This document shows, in pieces, positions 26,852 to 34,789 of a stretch of 64,000 nucleotides of DNA. Source of the DNA: Thalassolituus alkanivorans (lineage in GTDB: Bacteria; Pseudomonadota; Gammaproteobacteria; Pseudomonadales; Oceanobacteraceae); the NCBI RefSeq assembly GCF_020447205.1, contig NZ_JAJAEL010000038.1:62001-126000 (forward strand). Direction: 5' to 3'. The translations under genes and the position numbers were made by a program. The number at the start of each line of letters is the position of its first letter. The first letter of the stretch is position 1. The notes beneath the pieces are model-generated. The model saw nothing but the letters and a program-made list of their open reading frames with translations. It ran no database searches and was not told the DNA's origin.

Positions 26852-27409
26852 ATGATCAACACTGAAATCAAACCATTTGCAGCAACCGCTTTTAAACAGG
26901 GCGAGTTCGTAGAAATCACCGAAGCTGATGTTAAAGGCAAGTGGGCAGTATTCTTCTTCTACCCAGCCGACTTCACTTTCGTATGCCCGACCGAACTGGG
27001 CGATCTGGCTGACAAATACGAAGAACTGCAGAAGCTGGGCGTAGAAGTATTCTCTGTGTCTACCGACACTCACTTCTGCCACAAAGCATGGCACGACAGC
27101 TCTGAAACCATCGGTAAGATCAACTACTACATGGTTGGCGACCAGACCGGCACCATCACCAACAACTTCGGTGTAATGCGTGAAGGTCAGGGCCTGGCAG
27201 ACCGCGCTACTTTCCTGGTTGATCCACAGGGCGTTATCCAGGCGATGGAAATCACTGCTGAAGGTATCGGCCGTGATGCAGACGACCTGATGCGTAAAGT
27301 AAAAGCTGCTCAGTACGTTGCTGCTCACCCAGGTGAAGTGTGCCCGGCTAAGTGGAAAGAAGGTGAAGCGACTTTGGCTCCTTCTCTGGATCTGGTCGGC
27401 AAAATTTAA
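26852..27409 (+). CDS. ahpC: Alkyl hydroperoxide reductase, peroxiredoxin subunit
   Basis: A 185-residue typical 2-Cys peroxiredoxin that reduces hydrogen peroxide and organic hydroperoxides. The peroxidatic Cys is in FTFVCPTEL (about residue 47) and the resolving Cys in GEVCPAKW (about 167). [12 protein letters not shown] and the C-terminal segment match E. coli AhpC, reduced by AhpF. GGAG precedes the ATG. Codons are strongly biased, as in highly expressed genes. A structured repeat and a terminator-like hairpin separate it from ahpF. Confidence 0.97.
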   Translation: MINTEIKPFAATAFKQGEFVEITEADVKGKWAVFFFYPADFTFVCPTELGDLADKYEELQKLGVEVFSVSTDTHFCHKAWHDSSETIGKINYYMVGDQTGTITNNFGVMREGQGLADRATFLVDPQGVIQAMEITAEGIGRDADDLMRKVKAAQYVAAHPGEVCPAKWKEGEATLAPSLDLVGKI

Positions 27410-27412
27410 TCG

Positions 27413-27527
27413 AAGCTGGCTGCGTTGACATCGCGTTGTTAAAAGCCGATTCAGAATGCTCACTTAGTCCACTAAGCTCCGCTTCTTCATCGGCTTTTGC
27501 CTAGCGCTGTCGGCCTCGCCAACGCTT
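27413..27527. repeat. Structured palindromic intergenic repeat, copy A
   Basis: This 115-base element starts three bases after the ahpC stop. It begins AAGCTGGCTGCGTTGA and ends CCTCGCCAACGCTT. Nested stems: AAAAGCCGAT/ATCGGCTTTT (27441-27450 with 27489-27498), AGAA/TTCT, and CTTAGT/ACTAAG (27463-27468 with 27471-27476). The same outer and linker sequences, with different but still paired stem sequences, recur at 50089-50204. It lacks coding capacity. It could be a non-autonomous palindromic mobile element or a structured RNA. Confidence 0.8.
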
Positions 27528-27530
27528 CGG

Positions 27531-27617
27531 GCCGGCATTTGCCAAATGCTGCCGGCTTCGGGACGCGGGCCGACACTGTAATTGCAATACCCGGCTCCGG
27601 TTTTCCGGAGCCGTTTT
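27531..27617 (+). terminator. Hairpin pair and terminator-like stem in front of ahpF
   Basis: After repeat copy A come a hairpin (GCATTT/AAATGC within GCCGGC arms, 27531-27556) and then CGGCTCCGG/CCGGAGCCG with a TTTT loop and a TTTT tail (27592-27617). The second resembles an intrinsic terminator ending 27 bases before the ahpF ATG, which would reduce ahpF relative to ahpC. Confidence 0.6.
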
Positions 27618-27644
27618 AAAAATCTTCAATCGGACGGTATTTCC

Positions 27645-29198
27645 ATGCTTGATGCAAATATGAAACAACAATTAGGCACCTACCTGAACAATCTGCGTAA
27701 TCCGATTGAACTGCAGGTGTCTGTTAATGATTCGCCAAAATCCAAAGAACTGGAAACCCTGGCGCGTGAGATCGCAGAACTGAATGATCAGATTTCCCTG
27801 ACGGTGACCAACGAAAAAATCGGTGGCCGTTCTCCGGTAATGACCATTGCCAAAGCGGGCAGCGAAGCCCGTGTCGCCTTTGCCGGTGTGCCAATGGGCC
27901 ACGAGTTTACCTCGCTGGTGCTGGCTTTATTACAGGCGGGCAGTCACCCGTCGAAAGAAGATCAGGCATTGCAGGATCAGGCAAAATCCCTGACGCGCAC
28001 CCTGAATTTTGAAGTCTATGTATCGTTGTCGTGCCACAACTGTCCTGATGTTGTACAGGCGGTGAATTTAATGGCCGCGCTGAATCCGAACGTAACCGCC
28101 ACCATGATCGACGGCGGCGTATTTCCGGACGAAGTGAAAGAACGCAATATTATGGCGGTCCCTTCGCTGTACCTGAACGGTGAAGTGCTGGCCAACGGTA
28201 AAATGACGCTGGCAGAAATCCTCAATAAAGTGGATGACGACGCCGATGCCAAAGCCGCGGCGGCAATGGCCGATAAAGATCCGTTTGATGTGCTGGTGGT
28301 GGGTGGTGGCCCGGCGGGTGCTTCAGCTGCCATTTACGCGGCGCGTAAAGGTATCCGTACCGGTCTGGTGGCCGAGCGTTTTGGTGGTCAGGTATCGGAT
28401 ACTGTTGGCATCGAAAACTTTATTTCTGTGCCTTACACCGAAGGTCCGAAGCTGGTTGCACATCTGGAAGAACACGTTAAAGAATACGACGTGGATGTGA
28501 TGAAAACCCAGAAAGCCGTTGCGGTACGCAAAACCGATTCCGGCTTAACCGAAGTCGAACTGGCCAACGGTGCGGTACTGGCGGGTAAGTCGGTGATCCT
28601 CGCGACCGGTGCGCGCTGGAGAGAAATGAACATACCCGGCGAGCAGGAATACAAAGCCAAAGGCGTATGCTTCTGCCCGCACTGTGATGGCCCGTTATTT
28701 AAAGGTAAGCGTGTTGCGGTGATCGGTGGTGGTAACTCCGGTATTGAAGCCGCTATTGATCTGGCCGGACTTGTTGAGCACGTCACCGTACTGGAATTTT
28801 CCGATGTACTGCGTGCCGATGCGGTGCTGGTGAAAAAAGCCGAAGCCACTGCCAATATCGACATTATTAAAATGGCGATGACCACTGAAGTGATTGGCGA
28901 CGGTGAGCGGGTAACGGCGATTAAATACCAGGACCGTAATACCGGCGAAAGCCATGTGATCGAACTGGCGGGTATTTTCGTACAGATTGGTCTGGTGCCG
29001 AATACCGAATTCCTGAAAGGAACGGTCGAGCTGACTGAGCGTGGCGAGATTATTATCGACGGCCATGGCCAGACCAATGTACCGGGCGTATTCGCCGCCG
29101 GTGACTGCACCAACGTGGCGTACAAGCAGATTATTATTTCGATGGGCGCGGGTGCAACCGCTGCACTGGGTTCCTTCGATTACTTAATCCGCAACTGA
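27645..29198 (+). CDS. ahpF: Alkyl hydroperoxide reductase, flavoprotein subunit
   Basis: A 517-residue NADH-dependent disulfide reductase that recycles AhpC. The N-terminal double thioredoxin fold has the CHNC redox pair (about residue 127). The FAD-binding GGGPAGASA (about 216) and the pyridine-nucleotide motif [10 protein letters not shown] follow, and the CPHC catalytic pair (about 345) lies between them. The C-terminal FAAGDCTNV is typical. An in-frame ATG at 27582 lies inside the upstream hairpins, so I use 27645. The length agrees with E. coli AhpF. Confidence 0.97.
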   Translation: MLDANMKQQLGTYLNNLRNPIELQVSVNDSPKSKELETLAREIAELNDQISLTVTNEKIGGRSPVMTIAKAGSEARVAFAGVPMGHEFTSLVLALLQAGSHPSKEDQALQDQAKSLTRTLNFEVYVSLSCHNCPDVVQAVNLMAALNPNVTATMIDGGVFPDEVKERNIMAVPSLYLNGEVLANGKMTLAEILNKVDDDADAKAAAAMADKDPFDVLVVGGGPAGASAAIYAARKGIRTGLVAERFGGQVSDTVGIENFISVPYTEGPKLVAHLEEHVKEYDVDVMKTQKAVAVRKTDSGLTEVELANGAVLAGKSVILATGARWREMNIPGEQEYKAKGVCFCPHCDGPLFKGKRVAVIGGGNSGIEAAIDLAGLVEHVTVLEFSDVLRADAVLVKKAEATANIDIIKMAMTTEVIGDGERVTAIKYQDRNTGESHVIELAGIFVQIGLVPNTEFLKGTVELTERGEIIIDGHGQTNVPGVFAAGDCTNVAYKQIIISMGAGATAALGSFDYLIRN

Positions 29199-29260
29199 GC
29201 GACCGCATAATTTAAAAATTCAGCACCCTGAATGCTTGTTGGGAACAGACAAGCAGCCCG

Positions 29261-29302
29261 CGGCCCGGAAGCAATGATTGCTTCCGGGCCGTTTTTGTTT
29301 TT
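29261..29302 (+). terminator. ahpF terminator
   Basis: CGGCCCGGAAGCAA and TTGCTTCCGGGCCG make a perfect 14-bp stem with a three-base loop, followed by TTTTTGTTTTT. Confidence 0.95.
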
Positions 29303-29358
29303 AATCGCATCAAAGTCCGCTATTGTCAGGCGGAGTGTTGGATTATTAACAGGAATGG

Positions 29359-29901
29359 ATGCAGATGATCTCTTGTATTGCGTTATTACGCGGCATTAAT
29401 GTCGGCGGTAAAAATATTCTGCCGATGAAAGATCTGGTCACCGTGTTTGAACAGGCCGGCTATCAGCAGGTTAAAACCTATATTCAGAGCGGTAATGTTG
29501 TTTTTCAGAGCGCTGCACAACCTGTGGCTGCAGACAGTACGCGGCTGCGCAGTCTGATTGCTGCTCAGCATGGATTTGAGGTGGACGTTCTGTTGCTGAG
29601 CGCGGCTGAGTTACAAGCAGTTATCGCTGCCAACCCTTACCCGGTGGATGATGGCAAAATGCTGCACTTCTTCTTTCTGGCTGCACAGCCAAAGACCGTA
29701 GACTCAGAACGCCTTCAGGCTCTGAGTAAGGCATCGGAATCTTTTCAGTTGGCTGACGGCGTATTTTATCTGTATGCGCCAGAAGGTATTGGCCGTTCAA
29801 AACTGGCGGCAGGTGTGGAAAAAGTTCTTGGGGTTCCTGTAACCGCCAGAAACTGGAACACCGTCAGCAAGTTAGAAAGCCTGCTGAACGCTGTGGATTA
29901 A
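29359..29901 (+). CDS. DUF1697 family protein
   Basis: A 180-residue protein of the DUF1697 family. The family hallmarks IALLRGINVGGKN (from residue 6) and TYIQSGNVVFQS (about 39-50) are clear. The biochemical role is unknown. AGGA lies upstream; a second in-frame ATG two codons later is equally possible. It ends about 107 bases before the sheath gene. Confidence 0.9.
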   Translation: MQMISCIALLRGINVGGKNILPMKDLVTVFEQAGYQQVKTYIQSGNVVFQSAAQPVAADSTRLRSLIAAQHGFEVDVLLLSAAELQAVIAANPYPVDDGKMLHFFFLAAQPKTVDSERLQALSKASESFQLADGVFYLYAPEGIGRSKLAAGVEKVLGVPVTARNWNTVSKLESLLNAVD

Positions 29902-30008
29902 CTCCGTTAACATTCAGGTATGCCAGAGCGCGGGAACTTTCCTTGACCCTCTGGCTGGTTCAGGCATGCTCAGTCATTCACGGACAGACAGCAGCGCACG
30001 GAGCCACT

Positions 30009-31526
30009 ATGACCACGACAGTCAAAACCCCGGGTGTTTATATCAATGAGATAAACACCTTTCCTGATTCGGTTGTGCCCAGTGCAACCGCTATTCCTGC
30101 GTTTATCGGTTATACGCCTGCGGCACAATTAAACGGTCAGTCACTGCTGAATAAAGCGGTGCTTGTACAATCTTACGAAGAATTTGTCTCGCGCTTTATG
30201 CATCCGGACGCACTCCAGCCGGTACAGTATTACCCACAGGGCGGAGATGATAATTACGAACTTATGCCCGATCCGGCAACGGTGTATTACCTGTGTAACA
30301 GTATGCGGCTGTTTTTTGAAAACGGGGGTGGCAGTGCTTATGTTGTATCGGTCGGAAATTACGGTAAGCCGAGCGGAAACCCCTTAAATAGTGCGCAGGC
30401 AGCGATTATTAATCCGAATATTCTGTTGGCTGATCTGCTGCGTGGACTGCAGGTTCTGGCAGAAGAATCAGAGCCGACGCTGTACCTGTGTCCGGACGCA
30501 ACACTGCTGTCGGTGGCAGAAAATGCAACACTGATGCAGGCCATGCTGTTGCAGGCTGAACAGCTGGAGTATCCGTTCTGTCTGTTCGATGTCATTGGCG
30601 GGTGCAATCCTGACCCGGTGTTATACAGCGAAGATATCCGGAATTTTCGCGAAAACACGGGCAGTAACGGGTTAAAAAATGCTGCCTGCTATTATCCGTT
30701 TATCGGCACCACGATGGTGGGAAGTAACGAGCTGAATTACACCAATTTGTTTGGCGGTAATCTGCATCAACTGGCGGAGTTTCTTCATGCAGAGTCTGAT
30801 GGTACATCGGCAGTCAGCCGCATTCTGGCGGATGTCGCAGCCTTAGCAGAGCCATCTGCAGCGCAGATCCGGCAGCACGATATGGCATTACGGAATGCCA
30901 GTAAGCGTTATAACAGCTTGCAGCAAAGACTGAATACCGAGGTCAATATTTTGCCGGTCAGTGCGGCGATGGCTGGCATTTATGTGCTTAACGATAGTAA
31001 CGAGGGCGTATGGCGTGCACCAGCTAATGTCAGCATCGTTGGCGCAGCTGCGTTACCTATCCGCTTATCAGATCATCAACAGGCTGAGCTGAATATTGAT
31101 GAAGCTTCCGGCAGATCCATTAACGCCATCCGTTTTTTTAATGGCCAGGGCATTCTTGTCTGGGGCGCCCGCACGCTGGATGGTAACAGTCAGAACTGGC
31201 GTTATATTCCGGTGCGGCGCACGGCGATTTTTCTTGAGCGTTCAATTCAGGAGGGCATGAAGCGTTATATTTTTGCAGCCAACGATGCCAACACCTGGAA
31301 TGCTGTAAAAGCCATGATTGAGAGTTTTCTCACCAGTATCTGGAAAGAAGGTGGTCTGCAGGGCTCGTCTGCCAGTGATGCGTTTAATGTTGCGGTCGGG
31401 CTGGGGAGTAGCATGACCAGTGACGATATTCTGAATGGCTGGCTGCGGGTTAATGTAAAAGTAGCACTGGTTCGTCCTGCTGAATTTATTGTGCTGAACT
31501 TCGAGCAGCAGCAGGCAGATTCCTGA
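30009..31526 (+). CDS. Orphan contractile-tail sheath protein
   Basis: A 505-residue homologue of phage tail sheath/extracellular contractile injection system sheath subunits. The N-terminus reads TPGVYINEINTFPDSV and ATAIPAFIGYT, the handshake-arm pattern of Afp/PVC-type sheaths. The C-terminal domain has FNGQGILVWGARTL, RYIPVRRTAIFLERSIQEG and VKVALVRPAEFIVL, the conserved core that locks to the tube. The start is the ATG with GGAG six bases before it; the frame extends 22 codons upstream without support. No tube, baseplate, spike, terminator or AAA+ loader gene lies nearby. It is a lone full-length gene, neither truncated nor frameshifted. Confidence 0.88.
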   Translation: MTTTVKTPGVYINEINTFPDSVVPSATAIPAFIGYTPAAQLNGQSLLNKAVLVQSYEEFVSRFMHPDALQPVQYYPQGGDDNYELMPDPATVYYLCNSMRLFFENGGGSAYVVSVGNYGKPSGNPLNSAQAAIINPNILLADLLRGLQVLAEESEPTLYLCPDATLLSVAENATLMQAMLLQAEQLEYPFCLFDVIGGCNPDPVLYSEDIRNFRENTGSNGLKNAACYYPFIGTTMVGSNELNYTNLFGGNLHQLAEFLHAESDGTSAVSRILADVAALAEPSAAQIRQHDMALRNASKRYNSLQQRLNTEVNILPVSAAMAGIYVLNDSNEGVWRAPANVSIVGAAALPIRLSDHQQAELNIDEASGRSINAIRFFNGQGILVWGARTLDGNSQNWRYIPVRRTAIFLERSIQEGMKRYIFAANDANTWNAVKAMIESFLTSIWKEGGLQGSSASDAFNVAVGLGSSMTSDDILNGWLRVNVKVALVRPAEFIVLNFEQQQADS

Positions 31527-31544
31527 TGCTGCCGGAAACGCTGA

Positions 31545-31565
31545 CTGGCCGGTAATCCCGGCCAG
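31545..31565. terminator. Hairpin between sheath gene and convergent thioesterase
   Basis: CTGGCCGG and CCGGCCAG pair over 8 bp with loop TAATC. The T-run is weak on both sides. Confidence 0.5.
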
Positions 31566-31570
31566 ATTGT

Positions 31571-32113
31571 TCAGCAGAGCTCTTCGTCGCGCAGCTGGGA
31601 GCTCATGCCGTCGCAACTTTCTGACCAGGCGCTGAGCCAGTCTGGCAGCGGTGGTGATTGCGGAGCAAGATTCATTTCGGCGATAAACTCCTGCGGATCG
31701 ACCAACCCTTTTGCCGAACGGAACAGGCCACGCATCATCACCACGCCAATAACCCGTTCTTTGCGCATAAAACGGTGTTCAACAAAGACCCATTTATCAT
31801 CCCAGCCGAGCATACGGCTGTGAATTTCAAAGGCTTCAAACAGCCGCAGCTCACGGCGGAATTTCCCCCAGACATCACCCACAACCGGAAACGCTTTATG
31901 GCGCAGAGCCACTTTGTAGGCGCCGCTGCGTAATACGTAATCCATACGCCCGACATCGGCCATGGTGAAGTAACGGCCATTGGTTACATGGCGGTTAAAA
32001 TCCAGATCCAGTGGCCATACGCGCATTTTCACCACCGTGGTGTCCAGGCCGCCGACCGGCTTGCGCCACGGGCGGCGCAGCAGCATAAGTAACAATCGAA
32101 ACCAGAGATTCAT
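31571..32113 (-). CDS. THEM6-like acyl-CoA thioesterase (hot-dog fold)
   Basis: A 180-residue protein with a membrane-proximal hydrophobic N-terminus (residues 1-15) and a hot-dog thioesterase domain. VWPLDLDFNRHVTNGRYFTMAD (given here by its key residues D-N-H-N-G-R) is the helix and active-site region of the 4-hydroxybenzoyl-CoA thioesterase-like THEM6 group; KWVFVEHRFMR follows. AGGAAA precedes the ATG. It is divergent from the GlxA-type regulator, 107 bases away. Its physiological substrate is not evident. Confidence 0.82.
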   Translation of the reverse strand: MNLWFRLLLMLLRRPWRKPVGGLDTTVVKMRVWPLDLDFNRHVTNGRYFTMADVGRMDYVLRSGAYKVALRHKAFPVVGDVWGKFRRELRLFEAFEIHSRMLGWDDKWVFVEHRFMRKERVIGVVMMRGLFRSAKGLVDPQEFIAEMNLAPQSPPLPDWLSAWSESCDGMSSQLRDEELC

Positions 32114-32220
32114 CTTTATTTTCCTGACTGCTTAAACAGGCGGCCACTCTAAGGCTTGCGGGGGCGGCGTTGTATATGCATAAATGACTTGTTTCACGCG
32201 AAATCTGCAATCGAGGCATT

Positions 32221-33204
32221 ATGCACGTTACTTTGCTGTTGGCTGATCAATGCTCTGCGGCCAGTGCGACTATGGCGCAGGAGATCTTTTATGCCGCCAA
32301 CTTATTTTCCGGTCAGGAGAAGCCGCTGTTTGAGTTGAGCCAGGTGTCGCTTGATGGCTTGCCGGTTACGGCCTCAGCCGGTCAGCAGCTGATGGCAGAC
32401 TGCGGGATTGCCGATATCCGCCAGACCGATCTGATTGTGATTCCGGGTTTTCTCTTCAGTCTGCAGCAGGCGATGCCGGAGTTTGGCCGCTACCGGGCGT
32501 GGCTGACGGAGCGTTACCGGCAAGGCGCGACGATTGCCACCATGTGTAATGCAACGTTTTTATTGGCCGAAAGCGGTCTTGCCGATGGTATGCGGGTGAC
32601 GACTCATTGGGCTTTCGCCGGGCTGTTCCGGCGCAGTTTCCCGCAGGTCCGGCTGGATGAGCAGCAAATGTTATGTGAAGACGGCCAGCTGATCAGCAGT
32701 GGCGGAGCGACGGCGGTGCTGGATCTGCTGCTGCACCTTATACGCCGTTTTGCTTCATTAGAGCTGGCACAAACCTGCAGCCGTTATTTGCTGATTGATA
32801 ATGTCCGCAGCGTACAAAGCCCCTATGCCTTATGGGCCGCGCCGAAAAATCACACTGATCAGGATATTCTGAAGGTACAGAACTGGCTGGATGAACACTT
32901 TGCCGGAGCGCTGGTCATCGATGAACTGGCCAGCCGTTTCGGCTTTGGTGTGCGTAACTTTAAGCGGCGTTTTAAGGAGGCGACGGGGCAGGCGCCGCTG
33001 GCTTATCTGCAGGCGCTGCGCATAGAAAAAGCCAAGCAGCTGATTGAGTCGACCCGCATGACCATTGACAGCATTACGCTGGCGGTCGGTTATGAAGACA
33101 GTAATTCATTCCGCCGTCTTTTCCGTCAGCGGGTGGGTTTATCGCCGGCGGCTTATCGTAAACAGTTCCAGCCAAAGTCCAGAGCGGAGTCATCTGCAGA
33201 GTAA
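32221..33204 (+). CDS. GlxA-family transcriptional regulator (DJ-1/PfpI plus AraC HTH)
   Basis: A 327-residue regulator with an N-terminal class I glutamine amidotransferase-like (DJ-1/PfpI) domain (about 1-190: LIVIPGF, TIATMCNATFLLAESGL, where the nucleophile-elbow Cys is present). The C-terminal AraC/XylS double HTH (about 220-320) has FGFGVRNFKRRFKEATGQ and VGYEDSNSFRRLFRQ. Family members sense small metabolites through the first domain. GAGG lies before the ATG. The divergent thioesterase gene is the obvious target candidate. Confidence 0.9.
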   Translation: MHVTLLLADQCSAASATMAQEIFYAANLFSGQEKPLFELSQVSLDGLPVTASAGQQLMADCGIADIRQTDLIVIPGFLFSLQQAMPEFGRYRAWLTERYRQGATIATMCNATFLLAESGLADGMRVTTHWAFAGLFRRSFPQVRLDEQQMLCEDGQLISSGGATAVLDLLLHLIRRFASLELAQTCSRYLLIDNVRSVQSPYALWAAPKNHTDQDILKVQNWLDEHFAGALVIDELASRFGFGVRNFKRRFKEATGQAPLAYLQALRIEKAKQLIESTRMTIDSITLAVGYEDSNSFRRLFRQRVGLSPAAYRKQFQPKSRAESSAE

Positions 33205-33212
33205 TTAACGTA

Positions 33213-33242
33213 TTGCATAATGATATACAATGTATATCATTA
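33213..33242 (+). promoter_or_regulatory. Promoter overlapped by a perfect 25-base palindromic operator
   Basis: TAATGATATAC (33218-33228) and GTATATCATTA (33232-33242) are perfect 11-bp arms around AAT. The palindrome covers the spacer and -10 of a good promoter: TTGCAT (33213-33218), 16 bases, TATCAT (33235-33240). A protein bound here would block RNA polymerase. The adjacent ribbon-helix-helix gene is the likely self-regulator. Confidence 0.75.
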
Positions 33243-33274
33243 AGTTCTCTTCATCTTATTGGGTTTCAGGCGTC

Positions 33275-33484
33275 GTGGATAAGGCAAAGGCTTCAGCCAA
33301 AACTGGCCGCAGTAAAAAGGCCAAAGCTGTAAAGAATGATGCACAGCTGCTTATCCGTATTAATGGCGAAGAGCGGGAGCAGTTTCTTGCTCTGTGCGAA
33401 GAGCTGGACACCAGTGCAGCCCGTGAAATCCGGCGATTTATCCGCGGTTTTATCCGGAAAAATCAGCAGACTGAAGAGTCATAG
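33275..33484 (+). CDS. Small ribbon-helix-helix DNA-binding protein
   Basis: A 69-residue basic protein from a GTG start preceded by CAGG. A longer reading from the ATG at 33230 starts inside the operator and past the predicted transcription start, so it is unlikely. A Lys-rich arm (about 1-22) precedes a strand, QLLIRIN, and two helices (REQFLALCEELD and SAAREIRRFIRGFIRK), the pattern of Arc/CopG/ParD folds. It lies directly behind a palindromic operator and 38 bases before a tiny Lys-rich gene. Autoregulation is inferred. Confidence 0.65.
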   Translation: MDKAKASAKTGRSKKAKAVKNDAQLLIRINGEEREQFLALCEELDTSAAREIRRFIRGFIRKNQQTEES

Positions 33485-33522
33485 TGCTTAATGCACCCAT
33501 CGGAATAAAGAAGGAATTTGTT

Positions 33523-33648
33523 ATGTCTAAGAAAGTATCCAAGAAAGTCGTCAGCCTGAAAAAAGAGATCAAAGCGCGTAAGGCCAAGATCTCCAAGCAG
33601 GAAAGCAAACTGAAAGTGCTGAAGAAAAAGCTGAAAAAAGCCGCTTAA
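33523..33648 (+). CDS. 41-residue lysine-rich coiled-coil peptide
   Basis: A small ORF with AAGGA seven bases before its ATG and its own terminator right after. It encodes MSKKVSKKVVSLKKEIKA and then repeated Lys/Ser/Leu heptads ending KKLKKAA. About 45 percent of residues are Lys and one long amphipathic basic helix is expected. It could bind nucleic acid or membranes. It sits in one unit with the ribbon-helix-helix gene. No family is recognised. Confidence 0.65.
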   Translation: MSKKVSKKVVSLKKEIKARKAKISKQESKLKVLKKKLKKAA

Positions 33649-33663
33649 TCGCAGGCTGATATA

Positions 33664-33694
33664 AAAAATGACACCTGCGGGTGTCGTTTTTTTT
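33664..33694. terminator. Terminator between the lysine-rich gene and pycR
   Basis: GACACC and GGTGTC pair, with an A-run before and eight T after, so it can act on both strands. It ends three bases before the pycR stop codon. Confidence 0.85.
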
Positions 33695-33696
33695 GG

Positions 33697-34653
33697 TCAG
33701 GACTTCAACTGTGGGTTACGTAAAAATACCTGCTCGAACTGTTTAATATTCTGCTGAATATAATCAATAAAAGCCTTCATGGCCGGGGTCGGATGTTTGG
33801 CCTGCGGATACACCACACACCAGCTGCGGCGCAGTGGAAAGCCCGGAATATCCAACACCCGCAGCGTCCCCAGCTGCAGTTCCGGCAGGATGCTGAGCTT
33901 AGGCAGCACGGCTACGCCAAGGCCGGCAATCACGGCGTGTTTAACGGCGTCGTTCGAGCCGATTTCCATGCTGGGTTTCACCCGCAGGCGTTGTTGCTGG
34001 CAGTGTACTTCCAGCGCCAGGCGGCTGCCGGAACCCGCCTCGCGCATCAGCAGGTTGCTGTCGAGGAAGTCCTGCGGGCTGACCGCTTCCTGCAGTAACA
34101 GCGGATGTCCGGCCGGCACCACCGGCACCAGCTCATTATTCAGAAACGGCAGCGAGGCCAGCGGCTTCTCGCTTGGCACCATGCCCATAATCACCAGATC
34201 GTCACGGTTATCGTTCAGGCGCTGAATCGCTGCGGCGCGGTTCACCACGCTGACGCTGACGTTGATCTGTGGGTAAAGATTAAGGAAAGCGCGCAGCAGG
34301 TAGGGCACAACATATTGCGCCGTATTCACCGCCACCAGTTTCAGCTCGCCAGCCACTTTACCGTCCAGCTCGGCCAGATCGGTCTGCAACCGGCGCAGTT
34401 CACCGAAAATACCATCCACGCTCAGGGCCAGCTTCTCTCCGGCCGCTGTCACAAATAAACGGCGACCGACGTATTCGAATAAGGGCATTTCCAATGCCTG
34501 CTCCAGCTGGCGCATCTGGCTGCTGACCGCCGGCTGGGTCAGTCCGAGCAGCTCGCCCGCCTTGCTGTAACTTTCCAGCTCATATACTGCGTGGAATACC
34601 TGCAATTGGCGAAAAGTCAGGCGGCTGGCTAATTTTTGTACGCTGATTGGCAT
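33697..34653 (-). CDS. pycR: LysR-type regulator of pyruvate carboxylase
   Basis: A 318-residue LysR-type regulator with an N-terminal winged HTH (FRQLQVFHAVYELESYSKAGE, marked by Q-V-F-A-S-A; TQPAVSSQMRQLE). A periplasmic-binding-like effector domain follows (about 95-300; VAVNTAQYVVPYLLRAF). The frame extends to 34716, but the ATG at 34653 gives the normal length. The divergent arrangement with pycA-pycB is the same as PycR in Pseudomonas aeruginosa. The intervening 136 bases hold a dyad (34680-34695). Confidence 0.85.
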   Translation of the reverse strand: MPISVQKLASRLTFRQLQVFHAVYELESYSKAGELLGLTQPAVSSQMRQLEQALEMPLFEYVGRRLFVTAAGEKLALSVDGIFGELRRLQTDLAELDGKVAGELKLVAVNTAQYVVPYLLRAFLNLYPQINVSVSVVNRAAAIQRLNDNRDDLVIMGMVPSEKPLASLPFLNNELVPVVPAGHPLLLQEAVSPQDFLDSNLLMREAGSGSRLALEVHCQQQRLRVKPSMEIGSNDAVKHAVIAGLGVAVLPKLSILPELQLGTLRVLDIPGFPLRRSWCVVYPQAKHPTPAMKAFIDYIQQNIKQFEQVFLRNPQLKS

Positions 34654-34679
34654 GCTATGTTGCTCGTTGGTCTTTATGT

Positions 34680-34695
34680 ATAAGTAATACCTTAT
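34680..34695. promoter_or_regulatory. Dyad in the pycR-pycA intergenic region, likely LysR site
   Basis: ATAAG and CTTAT arms separated by six bases, in the shared control region of pycR and pycA. LysR-type proteins usually bind such interrupted dyads near their own divergent promoter. Confidence 0.5.
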
Positions 34696-34789
34696 AGGTT
34701 GGGTAAAAAATATCAATTTTTGCTTTGGTCTGGTGTTGTCTAAGCTGATCTGACCCTTTCACTCAGGGACTACGAACGAGGAGTTCCCC

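Noticed and set aside
29933-29960. Sigma-E-type promoter upstream of the sheath gene (GGAACTT)
   Set aside because: The -35 is perfect but no TCTGA-like -10 occurs at 15-17 bases; TCTGG is only 10 bases away.
30009-31526. Prophage or complete contractile injection cluster
   Set aside because: Only the sheath gene is present; neighbours on both sides are ordinary chromosomal genes, with no integrase, terminase, capsid, tube or baseplate.
33275-33648. Classical toxin-antitoxin pair
   Set aside because: The first protein could be a ribbon-helix-helix antitoxin, but the 41-residue lysine-rich helix does not resemble a known toxin family. Kept as an open question, not as a call.
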